64,000 bases of DNA from Pedobacter cryoconitis. Its GTDB lineage: Bacteria > Bacteroidota > Bacteroidia > Sphingobacteriales > Sphingobacteriaceae. This document shows, one piece after another, positions 1-8,654 of this stretch. The number at the start of each line of letters is the position of its first letter. Position 1 is the first letter of the stretch. The position numbers were made by a program, and so were the translations under genes. The stretch lies in NCBI RefSeq assembly GCF_003259615.1, contig NZ_QLLR01000030.1:1-64000 (forward strand). The letters run 5' to 3'. A model generated the notes under the pieces. That model was not told the DNA's origin and did no database searches. It worked only from the letters and a program-made list of their open reading frames with translations.

Positions 1-117
1 GATAATGAGCGTCTAAATAAAGATATATTTCGTTCTGATTTTGATAAACTTAAACTCTTTACCAAAATGTTACGCACAAATAATCTTTTCAATAAGGCAG
101 TGATTATTCATAAGTAG
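1..117 (+). CDS. C-terminal end of a truncated unknown gene
   Basis: An open frame enters from the left edge and stops at a TAG at 115-117, giving 38 residues rich in Lys, Asn and Phe. I do not recognise the family and the start lies outside the window. The stop is 5 bases before the ATG of the nucleotidyltransferase, so the two are probably co-transcribed and possibly translationally coupled. A two-gene unit with a MNT-type nucleotidyltransferase could be a toxin-antitoxin-like pair, but 38 residues cannot show that. Confidence 0.5.
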   Translation, partial: DNERLNKDIFRSDFDKLKLFTKMLRTNNLFNKAVIIHK

Positions 118-122
118 TTTAT

Positions 123-602
123 ATGGACGTTTTGGATGAAGTATTACTGCGATTTTGGAGTTCTTTAAATAATCATGATGTAAAATATATTATGGTTGGT
201 GGATTTGCTATTAGATTTCATGGTTTTAACCGAAGTACTGATGACCTGGATATTTGGTTGTACGATACCCTGGATAATAGAAAAAATCTCAGGGCTGCAT
301 TTAATGAATTAGATTATGGTGATTTTCCTTCTTTTGAAACGATGGAATTCGTACCTGGGCGGACAAGCATCTATATAGATAATGCAATCGAACTGGATAT
401 TATGACCTCTATGAAAGGACTAGAATCCCTTTCCCTTTTGGAATGTCTTGACCTCGCCTCTATTGCAGTCCTTGAAGCTATAAAAGTTCCTTTTTTGCAT
501 ATCAATCAACTAATAGCTAATAAAAAAGCTGTAAACAGACCAAAAGATCAAATCGACGTAACTGAGCTGGGAAAAATCAGGGAATTAAGAGATCATAAAT
601 AA
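123..602 (+). CDS. MNT-type nucleotidyltransferase family protein
   Basis: This 159-residue protein has the nucleotidyltransferase signature of the AbiEii/MNT superfamily: a Gly-Gly pair at residues 26-27 (VGGFAIRFHG), the metal-binding DLD at 41-43 and a third acidic residue in ELDIM at about 92. The C-terminal KDQIDVTEL matches the helix that closes many small bacterial members. Such proteins transfer a nucleotide to a protein or RNA target, and several act as toxins or partner antitoxins, but no substrate is visible here. It follows an unknown gene by 5 bases. The start is the first ATG after that stop. Confidence 0.8.
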   Translation: MDVLDEVLLRFWSSLNNHDVKYIMVGGFAIRFHGFNRSTDDLDIWLYDTLDNRKNLRAAFNELDYGDFPSFETMEFVPGRTSIYIDNAIELDIMTSMKGLESLSLLECLDLASIAVLEAIKVPFLHINQLIANKKAVNRPKDQIDVTELGKIRELRDHK

Positions 603-650
603 TTATATTTCTTAACTGATATTACGCAATCAGGAAAATAGCATTTGCAG

Positions 651-1310
651 CTAAAGCGTATTAAAATAATTTTGATTAGAATTCAACAAAACTATATCAG
701 CTGTCACTTCCCTCAAAAATGGCACGACCTCATACTCAAACCACGGATTTTTCTTTTGCCAGATCTTATTTCTCGGTGAAGGGTGTACAATTGGTAAGAA
801 CGCAGGCAGATAATTACTAAAATCCCTTACCCTTTCTGTTAATGTAGTACCCTTTATATCTCTCAAATAATAGTTTTGCGCATACTGGCCGATAAGTATG
901 ATCAATCTTACATCTTTCATTTCAGCCATTAAACGCTGATGCCATTTAGGTGCACACTCAGGACGAGGAGGAAGATCGCCTGAATTACCTTTGCCAGGAT
1001 AACAAAACCCCATTGGAACTAAAGCAAACAGTTTATCATCATAGAATTGCTCCTTGCTCACCCCTAACCATCTTCTTAACTCATTTCCACTCTGATCATC
1101 CCATGGAATACCACTATTCTGAACTTTTTGTCCGGGGGCCTGCCCTATGATAACAATCTTGGATTCAACACTTGCCTGCACAATGGGCCTTGGAAAATTA
1201 GGCAATAGCCCCTTACAGATTATACAAGACCGGATCTCTTCTAAAAGCTCTTTCAATGGTTTAAAATTAAAGGATAAAAATAATAAGAATAAACCAAGGT
1301 TTGATGACAT
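651..1310 (-). CDS. Uracil-DNA glycosylase superfamily protein
   Basis: The protein (219 residues from the ATG at 1310) carries the two hallmark motifs of the UDG superfamily: GQAPG at about 56-60 (motif A, substrate water and base pocket) and HPSPRN at about 176-181 (motif B, DNA intercalation loop). It is predicted to excise uracil or a related damaged base from DNA. A CxxC occurs near residue 29, but the full four-cysteine Fe-S set of family 4 enzymes is not evident, so the exact UDG family is open. The first 18 residues are hydrophobic and unlike the family core; a TTG at 1313 is an alternative start. It is divergent from the YcaQ-type gene with about 24 bases between starts. Confidence 0.85.
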   Translation of the reverse strand: MSSNLGLFLLFLSFNFKPLKELLEEIRSCIICKGLLPNFPRPIVQASVESKIVIIGQAPGQKVQNSGIPWDDQSGNELRRWLGVSKEQFYDDKLFALVPMGFCYPGKGNSGDLPPRPECAPKWHQRLMAEMKDVRLIILIGQYAQNYYLRDIKGTTLTERVRDFSNYLPAFLPIVHPSPRNKIWQKKNPWFEYEVVPFLREVTADIVLLNSNQNYFNTL

Positions 1311-1334
1311 CAATCTTTATATTATTTTAGCGTA

Positions 1335-2531
1335 ATGGACCCTATCTCCCTTACCAAATCACAAGCCCGTAAAATTATCCTTAACGCTGCCGGCCTCGCC
1401 AGGAAAGCACAATTCGGAGAGGGGATCGAGGCCGTTTACAAGGTAATCGACCATTTAGGTTTTGTACAGCTAGATACAAATTACGTCGTAGAACGTGCGC
1501 ATCACCACGTAATGGCCGCACGCATACCAGACTATCAAACAGAATGGCTGGCTGAACTTTCCGAAGACGGGCGCATATTTGAATACTTCACTTCAGACGC
1601 AGGTTATATCCCCAGTCGCGATTTTAACTATTCATTGCCTGTTAAAGAAGCGTTTGCAAAGAATGGAAAAACAGCGACTCCCGCAGAAACCCGGATGATG
1701 AAAATAGCGCTTGACCGGGTAGAACGTGAAGGACCTTTGATGGTGAGCGATTTCGATGACGACAGAATAGAAGCAAGCACTGGCTGGTGGGACTGGCGGC
1801 CAGCTAAAGTAGCACTCGAACGCCTGTATCTGGAGGGCCAGCTCATGATCAGCCGCACCAAAGCCTTCCAGAAAGTATACAACCTGCCGCTCAACCTAAT
1901 ATCTCCGGAAACAGACCTGACTATGCCAGCAAACGAAGAATTTGCCAGGTACATTATCCGTCGTACACTTGGCGCATTGGGAATAGCATCTGTTAAAGAG
2001 TTAACATGGCGGGCAAGAAGGGTAAAAGGAAATAGCGTAAAAACTGAACTGGAGCAAATGGTTACAGAAGGCGAAGTACAAATAGTCAGGGTTGACGGAC
2101 TAAAAAGCACACCGCTCTATATGTTATCGGATCAGGATCTGGATATTGAACTAGCTGAAGATGTCTTCATCCTCTCCCCTTTTGACATCCTTAACGTCTT
2201 CCGTCACCGCTTAAAGGATTTCTTTGATTTTGATTACCAGATTGAATGTTTTGTACCAGCCGCTAAGCGCAAATATGGTTATTTTTCACTGCCAATACTT
2301 TCTGGTGATGTTTTTATTGCACGGATGGATGCGAAAGCCGATCGCAAACAAAAAGTGCTGATCATCCACAATCTGCATTTTGAACCAATTGATCTCGATC
2401 AAATCACTATTGAAAAATTTATCCAGACATTAAAAGCCTTCATTTTATTTAACCAATGCAGGAATATTATCCTCAAGAAATCCAATAATGAAACTTATCT
2501 CAAAGCCATAAACAAAGGTTTTTTCGAATAG
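1335..2531 (+). CDS. YcaQ/AlkZ-type winged-helix DNA glycosylase (HTH_42)
   Basis: This 398-residue protein belongs to the winged-helix DNA-binding family that includes E. coli YcaQ (AlkX) and Streptomyces AlkZ, glycosylases that unhook interstrand crosslinks and bulky alkyl lesions. The catalytic QxD element of the YcaQ branch is visible as VQLDT (Gln45, Asp47), followed by the conserved VVERAHHHV segment. Tandem winged-helix regions fill the middle, and the length is normal for the family. Its divergence from a UDG-superfamily gene with a shared short promoter suggests a small base-excision repair module. The ATG at 1335 is the first in frame. Confidence 0.85.
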   Translation: MDPISLTKSQARKIILNAAGLARKAQFGEGIEAVYKVIDHLGFVQLDTNYVVERAHHHVMAARIPDYQTEWLAELSEDGRIFEYFTSDAGYIPSRDFNYSLPVKEAFAKNGKTATPAETRMMKIALDRVEREGPLMVSDFDDDRIEASTGWWDWRPAKVALERLYLEGQLMISRTKAFQKVYNLPLNLISPETDLTMPANEEFARYIIRRTLGALGIASVKELTWRARRVKGNSVKTELEQMVTEGEVQIVRVDGLKSTPLYMLSDQDLDIELAEDVFILSPFDILNVFRHRLKDFFDFDYQIECFVPAAKRKYGYFSLPILSGDVFIARMDAKADRKQKVLIIHNLHFEPIDLDQITIEKFIQTLKAFILFNQCRNIILKKSNNETYLKAINKGFFE

Positions 2532-2562
2532 CTGAAACAAGCAGTCTTTGAGATTTTACCGG

Positions 2563-3222
2563 TTATTTCTCTGACAGCATAGGCATTTTGTGAATAAAAT
2601 CCTCGCTATATAAATTATCAATAAAGAATTTTGCCAGCAATTTGCGGCTCATCTGGAAAGGCTTTGGTGTATGATCATAACTTACTGCTAACGTTCCAAT
2701 CGTATCGTTTTCATTCAATCCCGCGGGCCTGGCAATAGTCCAGGTTGTTCCAGATGCCTGAATTAAGTCTTCCTGCGCATTATGATCGGCAAATATAACT
2801 TTGAAATTGGTGAGCCTGACCAATAGCTTCACATACCATGGCGTATATTTCCAGGAATTTCCCACACCAACAGAGGATAAAATTAATATACGTTTAACTC
2901 CATATTCATTCATCACCTGCACCACATTAGCCATGCTTTTTTCAAGCACACGCGGCGCATTTATTTTCCGGAAAGAAATCGCTTCCCCCCTGGTTAAAGG
3001 GCTTAACAAACTGAGAACAGCATCGCAGCCTTTCATAGCTTTGCGAATATCATCGATGTTTGCAGGAAGCCCTTCCACAATGGTTAATCCATCATGCTGA
3101 ATAGCGATCTTTGACGGATTTCTAACCAAAGCAACCACCTGGTAACCCTTTTCCAATGCCAATGGTATCGCGTATTTACCAGTTCTGCCAGTAGCACCTA
3201 ATATTAATATTTTTCTTGACAT
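2563..3222 (-). CDS. NAD(P)-binding atypical SDR (NmrA/epimerase-like)
   Basis: A 219-residue Rossmann-fold protein begins with LGATGRTGKY (residues 8-17), the GxxGxxG dinucleotide loop of atypical short-chain dehydrogenases and NAD(P)H-sensing NmrA-like proteins. The middle contains ILILSSVGVG and the C-terminal third has WTIARPAGL, both usual in this group. The substrate is unknown. It starts 19 bases inside the end of the upstream SDR gene, so the two are translationally coupled and part of an AraC-SDR-oxidoreductase operon. Confidence 0.8.
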   Translation of the reverse strand: MSRKILILGATGRTGKYAIPLALEKGYQVVALVRNPSKIAIQHDGLTIVEGLPANIDDIRKAMKGCDAVLSLLSPLTRGEAISFRKINAPRVLEKSMANVVQVMNEYGVKRILILSSVGVGNSWKYTPWYVKLLVRLTNFKVIFADHNAQEDLIQASGTTWTIARPAGLNENDTIGTLAVSYDHTPKPFQMSRKLLAKFFIDNLYSEDFIHKMPMLSEK

Positions 3223-4049
3223 ACGTTCAATTTCCCGATTTTTATGCTCTCATCCCACAACTTTGATGCGACACTTTTATCTAAATCTATTTTTTCCTTT
3301 ATTGCCGGTTTTGCAACCTTTGGAAAGAAATAACCAGCATCCCTGGCATCAGTATCAGCCAGTGCAATCACATTCACAATGGCGCTTTCAATACTGTTTG
3401 CCAATATAGGTCCTAAAATAAGGAATACAAGCTTCATAACGCCCTTTACCTTTCTATCAATACCGGTTTTCACCATGCCTGCATTCACAACATTAATGGG
3501 TATTAAACTGCCATATCGTTTACTGAATTCCTGAGCATGCAGGTGAATGGCGAGCTGATTTCGTCCTATACTCTTAAACAATGAATAATTGGTCTTCATT
3601 TGTAAGTCCTCGAAATTGATAGTGGCACCTTTTCTAAGCGGACCACCAACAATAATTACTTTTCCCCGTCCACTTTTCAATTCGTCCACTAATAGATAAT
3701 CCAGCATAAACTTACACAAGTAATTTACAGCAAAGCTCTCGTACAACCCATCTTTCGTCTCCTGTCTTTCAGAATTGAGTGTACCCGTGGCCTGAATTAA
3801 TAGATCTATTTTATTGGTTAATTTCCTGATGGCTACCGCGAGGGCTTTTATTCCTTCGACGGAAGACACATCGGCGGCAATAAACCTTGCAGTAGTGCCA
3901 TTAATTTTTGAAAGTTCCTCAGCGATCTTCTTATCCTTATCAGTATCACGCCCCTGGAAAATGATGTCATTCCCCTGCTTAGCCAGTGCTATGGCAATAG
4001 CATATCCAATGCCGCCAGTTCCACCAGTAATCACAATTGTTTTATTCAT
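3204..4049 (-). CDS. Short-chain dehydrogenase/reductase
   Basis: This classical SDR fold of 281 residues starts MNKTIVITGGTGGIG, with the TGxxxGIG cofactor loop at residues 8-15. A YxxxK active-site pair fits the segment NYSLFKSIGRN. It should oxidise or reduce an alcohol or ketone with NAD(P)H; the substrate is unknown. The frame stays open a further 32 codons upstream, but that extension is hydrophobic, runs into the end of the AraC gene and lacks SDR similarity, so I chose the ATG at 4049. It lies 46 bases behind the AraC gene and overlaps the next oxidoreductase gene. Confidence 0.85.
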   Translation of the reverse strand: MNKTIVITGGTGGIGYAIAIALAKQGNDIIFQGRDTDKDKKIAEELSKINGTTARFIAADVSSVEGIKALAVAIRKLTNKIDLLIQATGTLNSERQETKDGLYESFAVNYLCKFMLDYLLVDELKSGRGKVIIVGGPLRKGATINFEDLQMKTNYSLFKSIGRNQLAIHLHAQEFSKRYGSLIPINVVNAGMVKTGIDRKVKGVMKLVFLILGPILANSIESAIVNVIALADTDARDAGYFFPKVAKPAIKEKIDLDKSVASKLWDESIKIGKLNVCQEKY

Positions 4050-4095
4050 GCCATAAAGGTAGATCCTGCCCAGTGCGATGAATAGCCCGCACAGG

Positions 4096-5076
4096 TTAAA
4101 TAATAGCCCGATCAGGTAATAAAGTTTGATGCGGCAAATAGCCAAACTGCCTTTTATAAGCCTGAGAAAACTTACTCAGATTGTTATAGCCTATTTTTAA
4201 GCCTACCTCTCCAATAGTAAATCTCCGCCCTTCTATCAAATTCCGCGCATACACTAACCGGTGATACTGATAAAATTCAAAAACAGGCATGCCGAAAACC
4301 GAATGGAACAGGGTTTTTAGTTTGGAAGCACTCATCCCAGCTTGTTTTGCTAAAACGTCAATAGTTGGATAATTCATGTTCTCTATATCAAGCAACTGTT
4401 CTCTTATCCTAAAAACAGCTTCGATGTCACTTTGATGTTTAAATGCAGATAAATTTGAATTAGCCTGCAGGTCAAAAGCCGAAAAAAGATGGCTAAGTGT
4501 ATCATAAGCAATTGCCTTCATTCGTAAATTGAGCGGGCCCGAATCTATTTCAAGAGTAAACAGATTTAGTGCTGATTGCAAAATTGCTGGCTTAACATGC
4601 TCGAACTTAAAAAGCGGAAGCTCAAATAATTGCTTCTCCGAAAATATAGAATCAGCATGAAATGTTTTTTTGAGCCAATCCGCATGTATCACAAATGAAA
4701 CTATCTTAAATCGTTGCCGGACCTTGAATAATGACTTTAATTTTATGTGAGAATTATACAGAAGAACACCTGGAGTTGAAATTTGATAATACTCGGAATC
4801 GTACCTTGCCAAAGTATCTAAATGGCACTCTGGCAGATATAACTTGATGAACAGGTAATCCGGGGGAATGTTTAATTCTAACTTCGAAAGAATAAGATTT
4901 GATTTAATCTCGGTTAAAACCATGATCAGGCCTTCTTCCAAAACAAACATTCTGATGGAGCCCTCATCCGCAGAACCGTTCAGGATTAAGCTGTTATTTT
5001 CAACAGTACCACCAACTTGCGCAGCAATGTCTCTCAAATATTGAACCGGATCAACCCCTTCAGCATAAATCATCAT
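4096..5076 (-). CDS. AraC family transcriptional regulator
   Basis: The C-terminal 90 residues form a double helix-turn-helix of the AraC/XylS type (AGMSASKLKTLFHSVFG, then IGEVGLKIGYNNLSKFSQAY). The N-terminal region is a ligand or dimerisation domain without a clear name. The frame is open to a GTG at 5136, but that codon is only 11 bases from the hairpin at 5147-5175, leaving no room for a promoter; the ATG pair at 5076/5073 is therefore favoured. It heads an apparent operon with the SDR and the NAD(P)-binding protein and probably controls them. Confidence 0.8.
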   Translation of the reverse strand: MMIYAEGVDPVQYLRDIAAQVGGTVENNSLILNGSADEGSIRMFVLEEGLIMVLTEIKSNLILSKLELNIPPDYLFIKLYLPECHLDTLARYDSEYYQISTPGVLLYNSHIKLKSLFKVRQRFKIVSFVIHADWLKKTFHADSIFSEKQLFELPLFKFEHVKPAILQSALNLFTLEIDSGPLNLRMKAIAYDTLSHLFSAFDLQANSNLSAFKHQSDIEAVFRIREQLLDIENMNYPTIDVLAKQAGMSASKLKTLFHSVFGMPVFEFYQYHRLVYARNLIEGRRFTIGEVGLKIGYNNLSKFSQAYKRQFGYLPHQTLLPDRAII

Positions 5077-5146
5077 CAAAGGTACATTATTATTATAGCA
5101 GGAAAAAAAATCTGTAGTTTGTACAGATATAATCACTTAGCTTACA

Positions 5147-5175
5147 AAACTCCCGCACAAAAACTGCGGGAGTTT
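5147..5175 (-). terminator. Hairpin terminator after the serine hydrolase gene
   Basis: An 11-bp perfect stem (AAACTCCCGCA with TGCGGGAGTTT) encloses a 7-base loop. Read on the minus strand it follows the stop of the serine hydrolase by about 25 bases and ends in a short T run. It separates that gene from the downstream AraC gene. Confidence 0.75.
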
Positions 5176-5200
5176 CCCTGATAAACAACCCCTGGCTTAT

Positions 5201-6259
5201 TTATTTCAAAATGGTATCATAAATCCCATTCAAAAGATCCTGTCTCATTTTTGAATTCCTTTGGTCCAGCAGGATGATGATACCCCAATTTTTAATCCTA
5301 TTGTAGCATATAATCGATGATTGTCCCATAGAATCGCCTGATTTTAAATAAATTGTATTTTTTTCATCTGTTCCAATACTTAGTCCTAATCCCATTTCTC
5401 TATTTTTATCTTTATAGAACATTTTTTCCGTAATTATCGACGCTTTTCCCACTGCAGTTTTTTCATTTAAGACGGCTTTTAAATACTTAACCATATCAGA
5501 AGCATTAGATTTTACTAATCCGGCAGGTGCTGTAACATTCCATTTAAAGAATTCCTGAATACCGCCTTCTGGATTATGAGCAGTTGTCCTGTTTTTTACG
5601 TTAAAGTCTTTCGTTAATGTATTGGACATCTTTAACGGTTTAATCATTTTCTCTCTGATAATTTCATCATAACTCTTGCCATACACTTTTTCCAGTATTT
5701 GTCCTAATAAAGTATAACCAATCGTAGAATAACGGTATTTCCCGTAATCTTTAAGTTCAGTACAATTATTGATTATAGCTGTCAGCGTTTCTATAGTCAC
5801 ATTGTCTACAGGCTGTTGCGGATTTAGTGCAATTAACTTTGCAAAATCTATATCAGGCAAACCGGATTGATGAGAAGCCAGGTCTGAAATCCTTATTTTG
5901 TTTTTAAGGTTTTCATGTAACACATACGCTTTTGGAAGGAAGCCGTCGATATAATCATCCGTTTTTAGTTTATGCTCAATAACAGCTTGCGCAATCAAAT
6001 TTGAGGTTAAAATTTTAGTGATGGATGCAATTTCGAATATGGAATTTTTATCAATTTTAATTTGACTATCTGCATTCAAATTGCCATAAGCTGTATAGTA
6101 TTCTTCATTATTTTTGATAAAACCAACGCTGATACCTACGTCAGGATTTTTTTTATAATTATCCTTTATTAACGAATCAATTCTTTGCGGAATGTCTTGT
6201 CCAAAAGAAACGTTGCTTACTAATAATAGCGCTGCTAAAAATTTTAATGAGGTTTTCAT
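5201..6259 (-). CDS. Periplasmic beta-lactamase-family serine hydrolase
   Basis: A 352-residue exported protein (signal peptide in the first 20 residues, ending SFGQ) of the class C beta-lactamase/D-alanyl-D-alanine carboxypeptidase fold. The SxxK nucleophile motif is SITK at 79-82, the second motif is YST in RYSTIGYTL, and the third is KSG in LKSGDSMG. Many such enzymes are esterases or peptidases rather than antibiotic hydrolases; the substrate is unknown. The upstream region at 6363-6399 holds two identical 15-bp direct repeats, and the next gene upstream encodes an AraC regulator, so AraC control is likely. Confidence 0.85.
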   Translation of the reverse strand: MKTSLKFLAALLLVSNVSFGQDIPQRIDSLIKDNYKKNPDVGISVGFIKNNEEYYTAYGNLNADSQIKIDKNSIFEIASITKILTSNLIAQAVIEHKLKTDDYIDGFLPKAYVLHENLKNKIRISDLASHQSGLPDIDFAKLIALNPQQPVDNVTIETLTAIINNCTELKDYGKYRYSTIGYTLLGQILEKVYGKSYDEIIREKMIKPLKMSNTLTKDFNVKNRTTAHNPEGGIQEFFKWNVTAPAGLVKSNASDMVKYLKAVLNEKTAVGKASIITEKMFYKDKNREMGLGLSIGTDEKNTIYLKSGDSMGQSSIICYNRIKNWGIIILLDQRNSKMRQDLLNGIYDTILK

Positions 6260-6362
6260 TGTACCGGGTTTTAGGTTAAAAATTATTTCGATACAAATAT
6301 GTGGAAGGGATCAAGACTGTGCGACCGAGTAAAAGTAGTCGAACGCATTTGTTTCAAAAAAT

Positions 6363-6399
6363 AAGTACGAGTAATTAAAAAGACAAGTACGAGTAATTA
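6363..6399. promoter_or_regulatory. Two 15-bp direct repeats, probable AraC operator
   Basis: The sequence AAGTACGAGTAATTA occurs at 6363-6377 and again, identically, at 6385-6399. The repeat period is 22 bases, about two helical turns, which suits side-by-side binding by an AraC-type double HTH. It sits between the serine hydrolase start and the end of the membrane AraC gene. A related but weaker AAGTACG occurs near 48069. Confidence 0.5.
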
Positions 6400-6411
6400 C
6401 AAAACCCTTTT

Positions 6412-7548
6412 TTACAGTCTTTTACGATAAGCAGTAGGTGTATTACCAGTGTGTTTTTTAAAGGCCGTATTGAAAGAAGATTTGGAATTAAAACCAACCT
6501 CGTATAGAATTTCCAAAACAGTGACCTTACTTTTGGTAACATCCCTTAAAATATCCATAGCATTCTCTATACGATAGGTGTTCACGAAATCATAAAAATG
6601 CTGTTCTAATTTATGATTGATTAAAACTGATAAGTCCCGGACAGGAATTTTAAGATCTTTAGAGAGATCTTGAATCGTTAAAGAAGGATTAAGAAATGGC
6701 TTTTCTTCCATCATATACCTCTTTAATTTCAATAAGTCTTCAGTGTATTCTTTTTCACTTACAACTAACTGCGCACTATTTTTATCTTCGGAAACTATAT
6801 GCGCTACAAGTTTTAATCTTGAATCGATATTTCTAAATAAGCCCGGATTATTTAATGCTTTATATAAATACCAAAAAACAATGATCAGTTCAAATAAGTA
6901 AAGTCCAATTTTTAACCATTCGGAAATGTTAGGGTATTCAGTAAACTTGAACACATTTTTTAACAACGCCACAAAATAAAAGACTGAAAGTGCCACAGTC
7001 AACTGAAATAACCAATTAAGCGACTCCATGCTTGCCCCTGCATAGTTTTCAAGATATATTTTTCTTGCTTTTCTTAATATCATGAAAGCCGCAATGAGGT
7101 ACAATATAATTTGAATATGCACGAAAACATGATTGAATTGTATTTCCAGCATACTACTGCTTTTTTTAAGAAAACTAATTTTAGAAGCCAGGCTGACAGT
7201 ATAAAAGCGGGGTAATAAGATTAGATTGGCTCCCAAAAAACCAATCACATGAATTAAATGTACTGGTTTTAGCCTGAAATTGGAATAGCAGACAGATAAA
7301 ACGTATAAATAAAAAGTTGGCAGTTGTAAGAAAAAAGTTAAGCTTATAAAAACTCTTGCATTTAAAGGAATATCAAACAAGTAGCCTGGATTTGAGCTAA
7401 GATCAATCGCATTTAAAACCAGGAAAAAAGCAAAAAGACGATTACTTAATTTATGTTCTGTTTTGACTGTAACCAGAAAAAATGATAAAAATAATGAAAT
7501 GAACATCGCTATTACAGCGATTATAACTGATAAATTAATTTTGTCCAT
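6412..7548 (-). CDS. Membrane-anchored AraC family regulator
   Basis: This 378-residue protein has about seven hydrophobic helices in the first 230 residues (starting VIIAVIAMFISLFLSFFLV) and a C-terminal AraC-type DNA-binding domain with the second HTH in VLEILYEVGFNSKSSFNTAF. The architecture is common in Bacteroidota, where the membrane part is thought to sense a signal and the HTH controls an adjacent gene. The adjacent downstream gene is the serine hydrolase, whose upstream region carries phased direct repeats. The start ATG at 7548 precedes the first membrane helix directly. Confidence 0.85.
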   Translation of the reverse strand: MDKINLSVIIAVIAMFISLFLSFFLVTVKTEHKLSNRLFAFFLVLNAIDLSSNPGYLFDIPLNARVFISLTFFLQLPTFYLYVLSVCYSNFRLKPVHLIHVIGFLGANLILLPRFYTVSLASKISFLKKSSSMLEIQFNHVFVHIQIILYLIAAFMILRKARKIYLENYAGASMESLNWLFQLTVALSVFYFVALLKNVFKFTEYPNISEWLKIGLYLFELIIVFWYLYKALNNPGLFRNIDSRLKLVAHIVSEDKNSAQLVVSEKEYTEDLLKLKRYMMEEKPFLNPSLTIQDLSKDLKIPVRDLSVLINHKLEQHFYDFVNTYRIENAMDILRDVTKSKVTVLEILYEVGFNSKSSFNTAFKKHTGNTPTAYRKRL

Positions 7549-7653
7549 TAATCATTTTTCATTGTTTGTTTTGAGGAATTATTTGTTCACCTAATATGGC
7601 TAATTTAACCAATTTTTACAATTATTATTTATAATCTAAAACCTCATGTCAGC

Positions 7654-8499
7654 TTACTCTTGCTGCCTGAAGTTCATCGGGCTCAATTTCCTCCTGCTTT
7701 TAAAAAAGTGCGATAAATGGCTTTCATCTGTAAAGCCAAATTCGCCGGCAATATGCTTCATACTTAACGAAGGGTCCTTCAGCCGCTTTTCAATCAGCTT
7801 GATGCGGTATTCACTAACATATGCCCGGTAGCTGATCTCAAATTTATTTCTAAAATAATCACTAAAATAGGTAACAGCAATATTAAAATGAGGGGCAATA
7901 TGCTTGATCCTGATTAGTGAAGGATCATAAATATGCTGATGAATGTAAGAAATCAGTTCCTCCTTTCCAGGCTGACCATCATCAATACGGATACTCAATT
8001 TTGCTGCTGCCTCTCTGATCAATCCGAATATAGACAGGATCTGATAATAAACCAACGGTGATGAAGCTACGTCTTTCCGGCAATTATAATCTACAATATT
8101 TTCTATAATCTTCCGGAGAATAGAAACACAAGGCTCATCCATTTTCAATTTCACTTCTTTCAACAACTTATGGCTCATTATAGCTTCCGGAGTAGATAGG
8201 ATCAACGCATCCGGTCTGTTCATCTTATGTCCGGCAAAGTAACTGTCCGTAAATTTGATGAAGGTAAAATGCGTACTTCTCTTAATTTCAAAATGATGGT
8301 GATCTTCTGGACTCAGGATAAACAAATCTCCTGTAGTATAAGGGATTTTATTACTATTCAAAAGGTGTATGCCTGAACCTTTACGGATGTACACAAGCTC
8401 ATAGTAAGTATGGCTATGTGAAGGCAGGTGAAATACTTTCTCTTCAAAATCATGTATCACTAACTGATCAAACTGTGTCCTCTTCATAAATACCTGCAA
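7654..8499 (-). CDS. AraC family regulator with cupin sensor domain
   Basis: This 281-residue protein has an N-terminal cupin (HSHTYYELVYIRKGSG near residues 27-42, then PYTTGDLFILSPEDHH) typical of sugar- or small-molecule-binding AraC proteins, and a C-terminal double HTH (IRIKHIAPHFNIAVTYFSDY; MKHIAGEFGFTDESHLSHFF). It is divergent from the amidohydrolase operon with 155 bases between starts, which contain two TCTACAA elements 21 bases apart. It is therefore the likely regulator of that operon. The inducer cannot be inferred from sequence. Confidence 0.87.
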   Translation of the reverse strand: MQVFMKRTQFDQLVIHDFEEKVFHLPSHSHTYYELVYIRKGSGIHLLNSNKIPYTTGDLFILSPEDHHHFEIKRSTHFTFIKFTDSYFAGHKMNRPDALILSTPEAIMSHKLLKEVKLKMDEPCVSILRKIIENIVDYNCRKDVASSPLVYYQILSIFGLIREAAAKLSIRIDDGQPGKEELISYIHQHIYDPSLIRIKHIAPHFNIAVTYFSDYFRNKFEISYRAYVSEYRIKLIEKRLKDPSLSMKHIAGEFGFTDESHLSHFFKSRRKLSPMNFRQQE

Positions 8500-8512
8500 A
8501 AATCAGGATAAA

Positions 8513-8540
8513 TCTACAACAAAACACCAGATTTCTACAA
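8513..8540. promoter_or_regulatory. Phased TCTACAA repeats, candidate operator
   Basis: TCTACAA is present at 8513-8519 and 8534-8540, 21 bases apart, with similar A-rich flanks (CAAAACA and ATCAAACAAA). The pair sits between the divergent AraC and amidohydrolase genes and may be the AraC binding site. The repeat is short, so chance cannot be excluded. Confidence 0.3.
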
Positions 8541-8654
8541 ATCAAACAAAATAGGTTTACCGAGCTTTGTAAGAGCACAGGGATTCATAGCGCTCAGAAA
8601 AAACAAAGTATCAATGCTGAAGGTTTATCAATAAGCACATAAAAGTATATACCA

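Noticed and set aside
950-1335. Small plus-strand open frames across the UDG-like gene
   Set aside because: They lie opposite a gene with clear UDG motifs and show no protein-like composition.
4050-4145. In-frame 32-codon extension before the SDR gene
   Set aside because: It is hydrophobic, overlaps the end of the AraC gene and lacks SDR similarity; the ATG at 4049 gives the normal N-terminus.
5069-5136. TACCTTTG just before the AraC ATG as a -7 promoter box
   Set aside because: It matches TAnnTTTG but would put the transcription start inside the coding sequence, and no -33 box precedes it.
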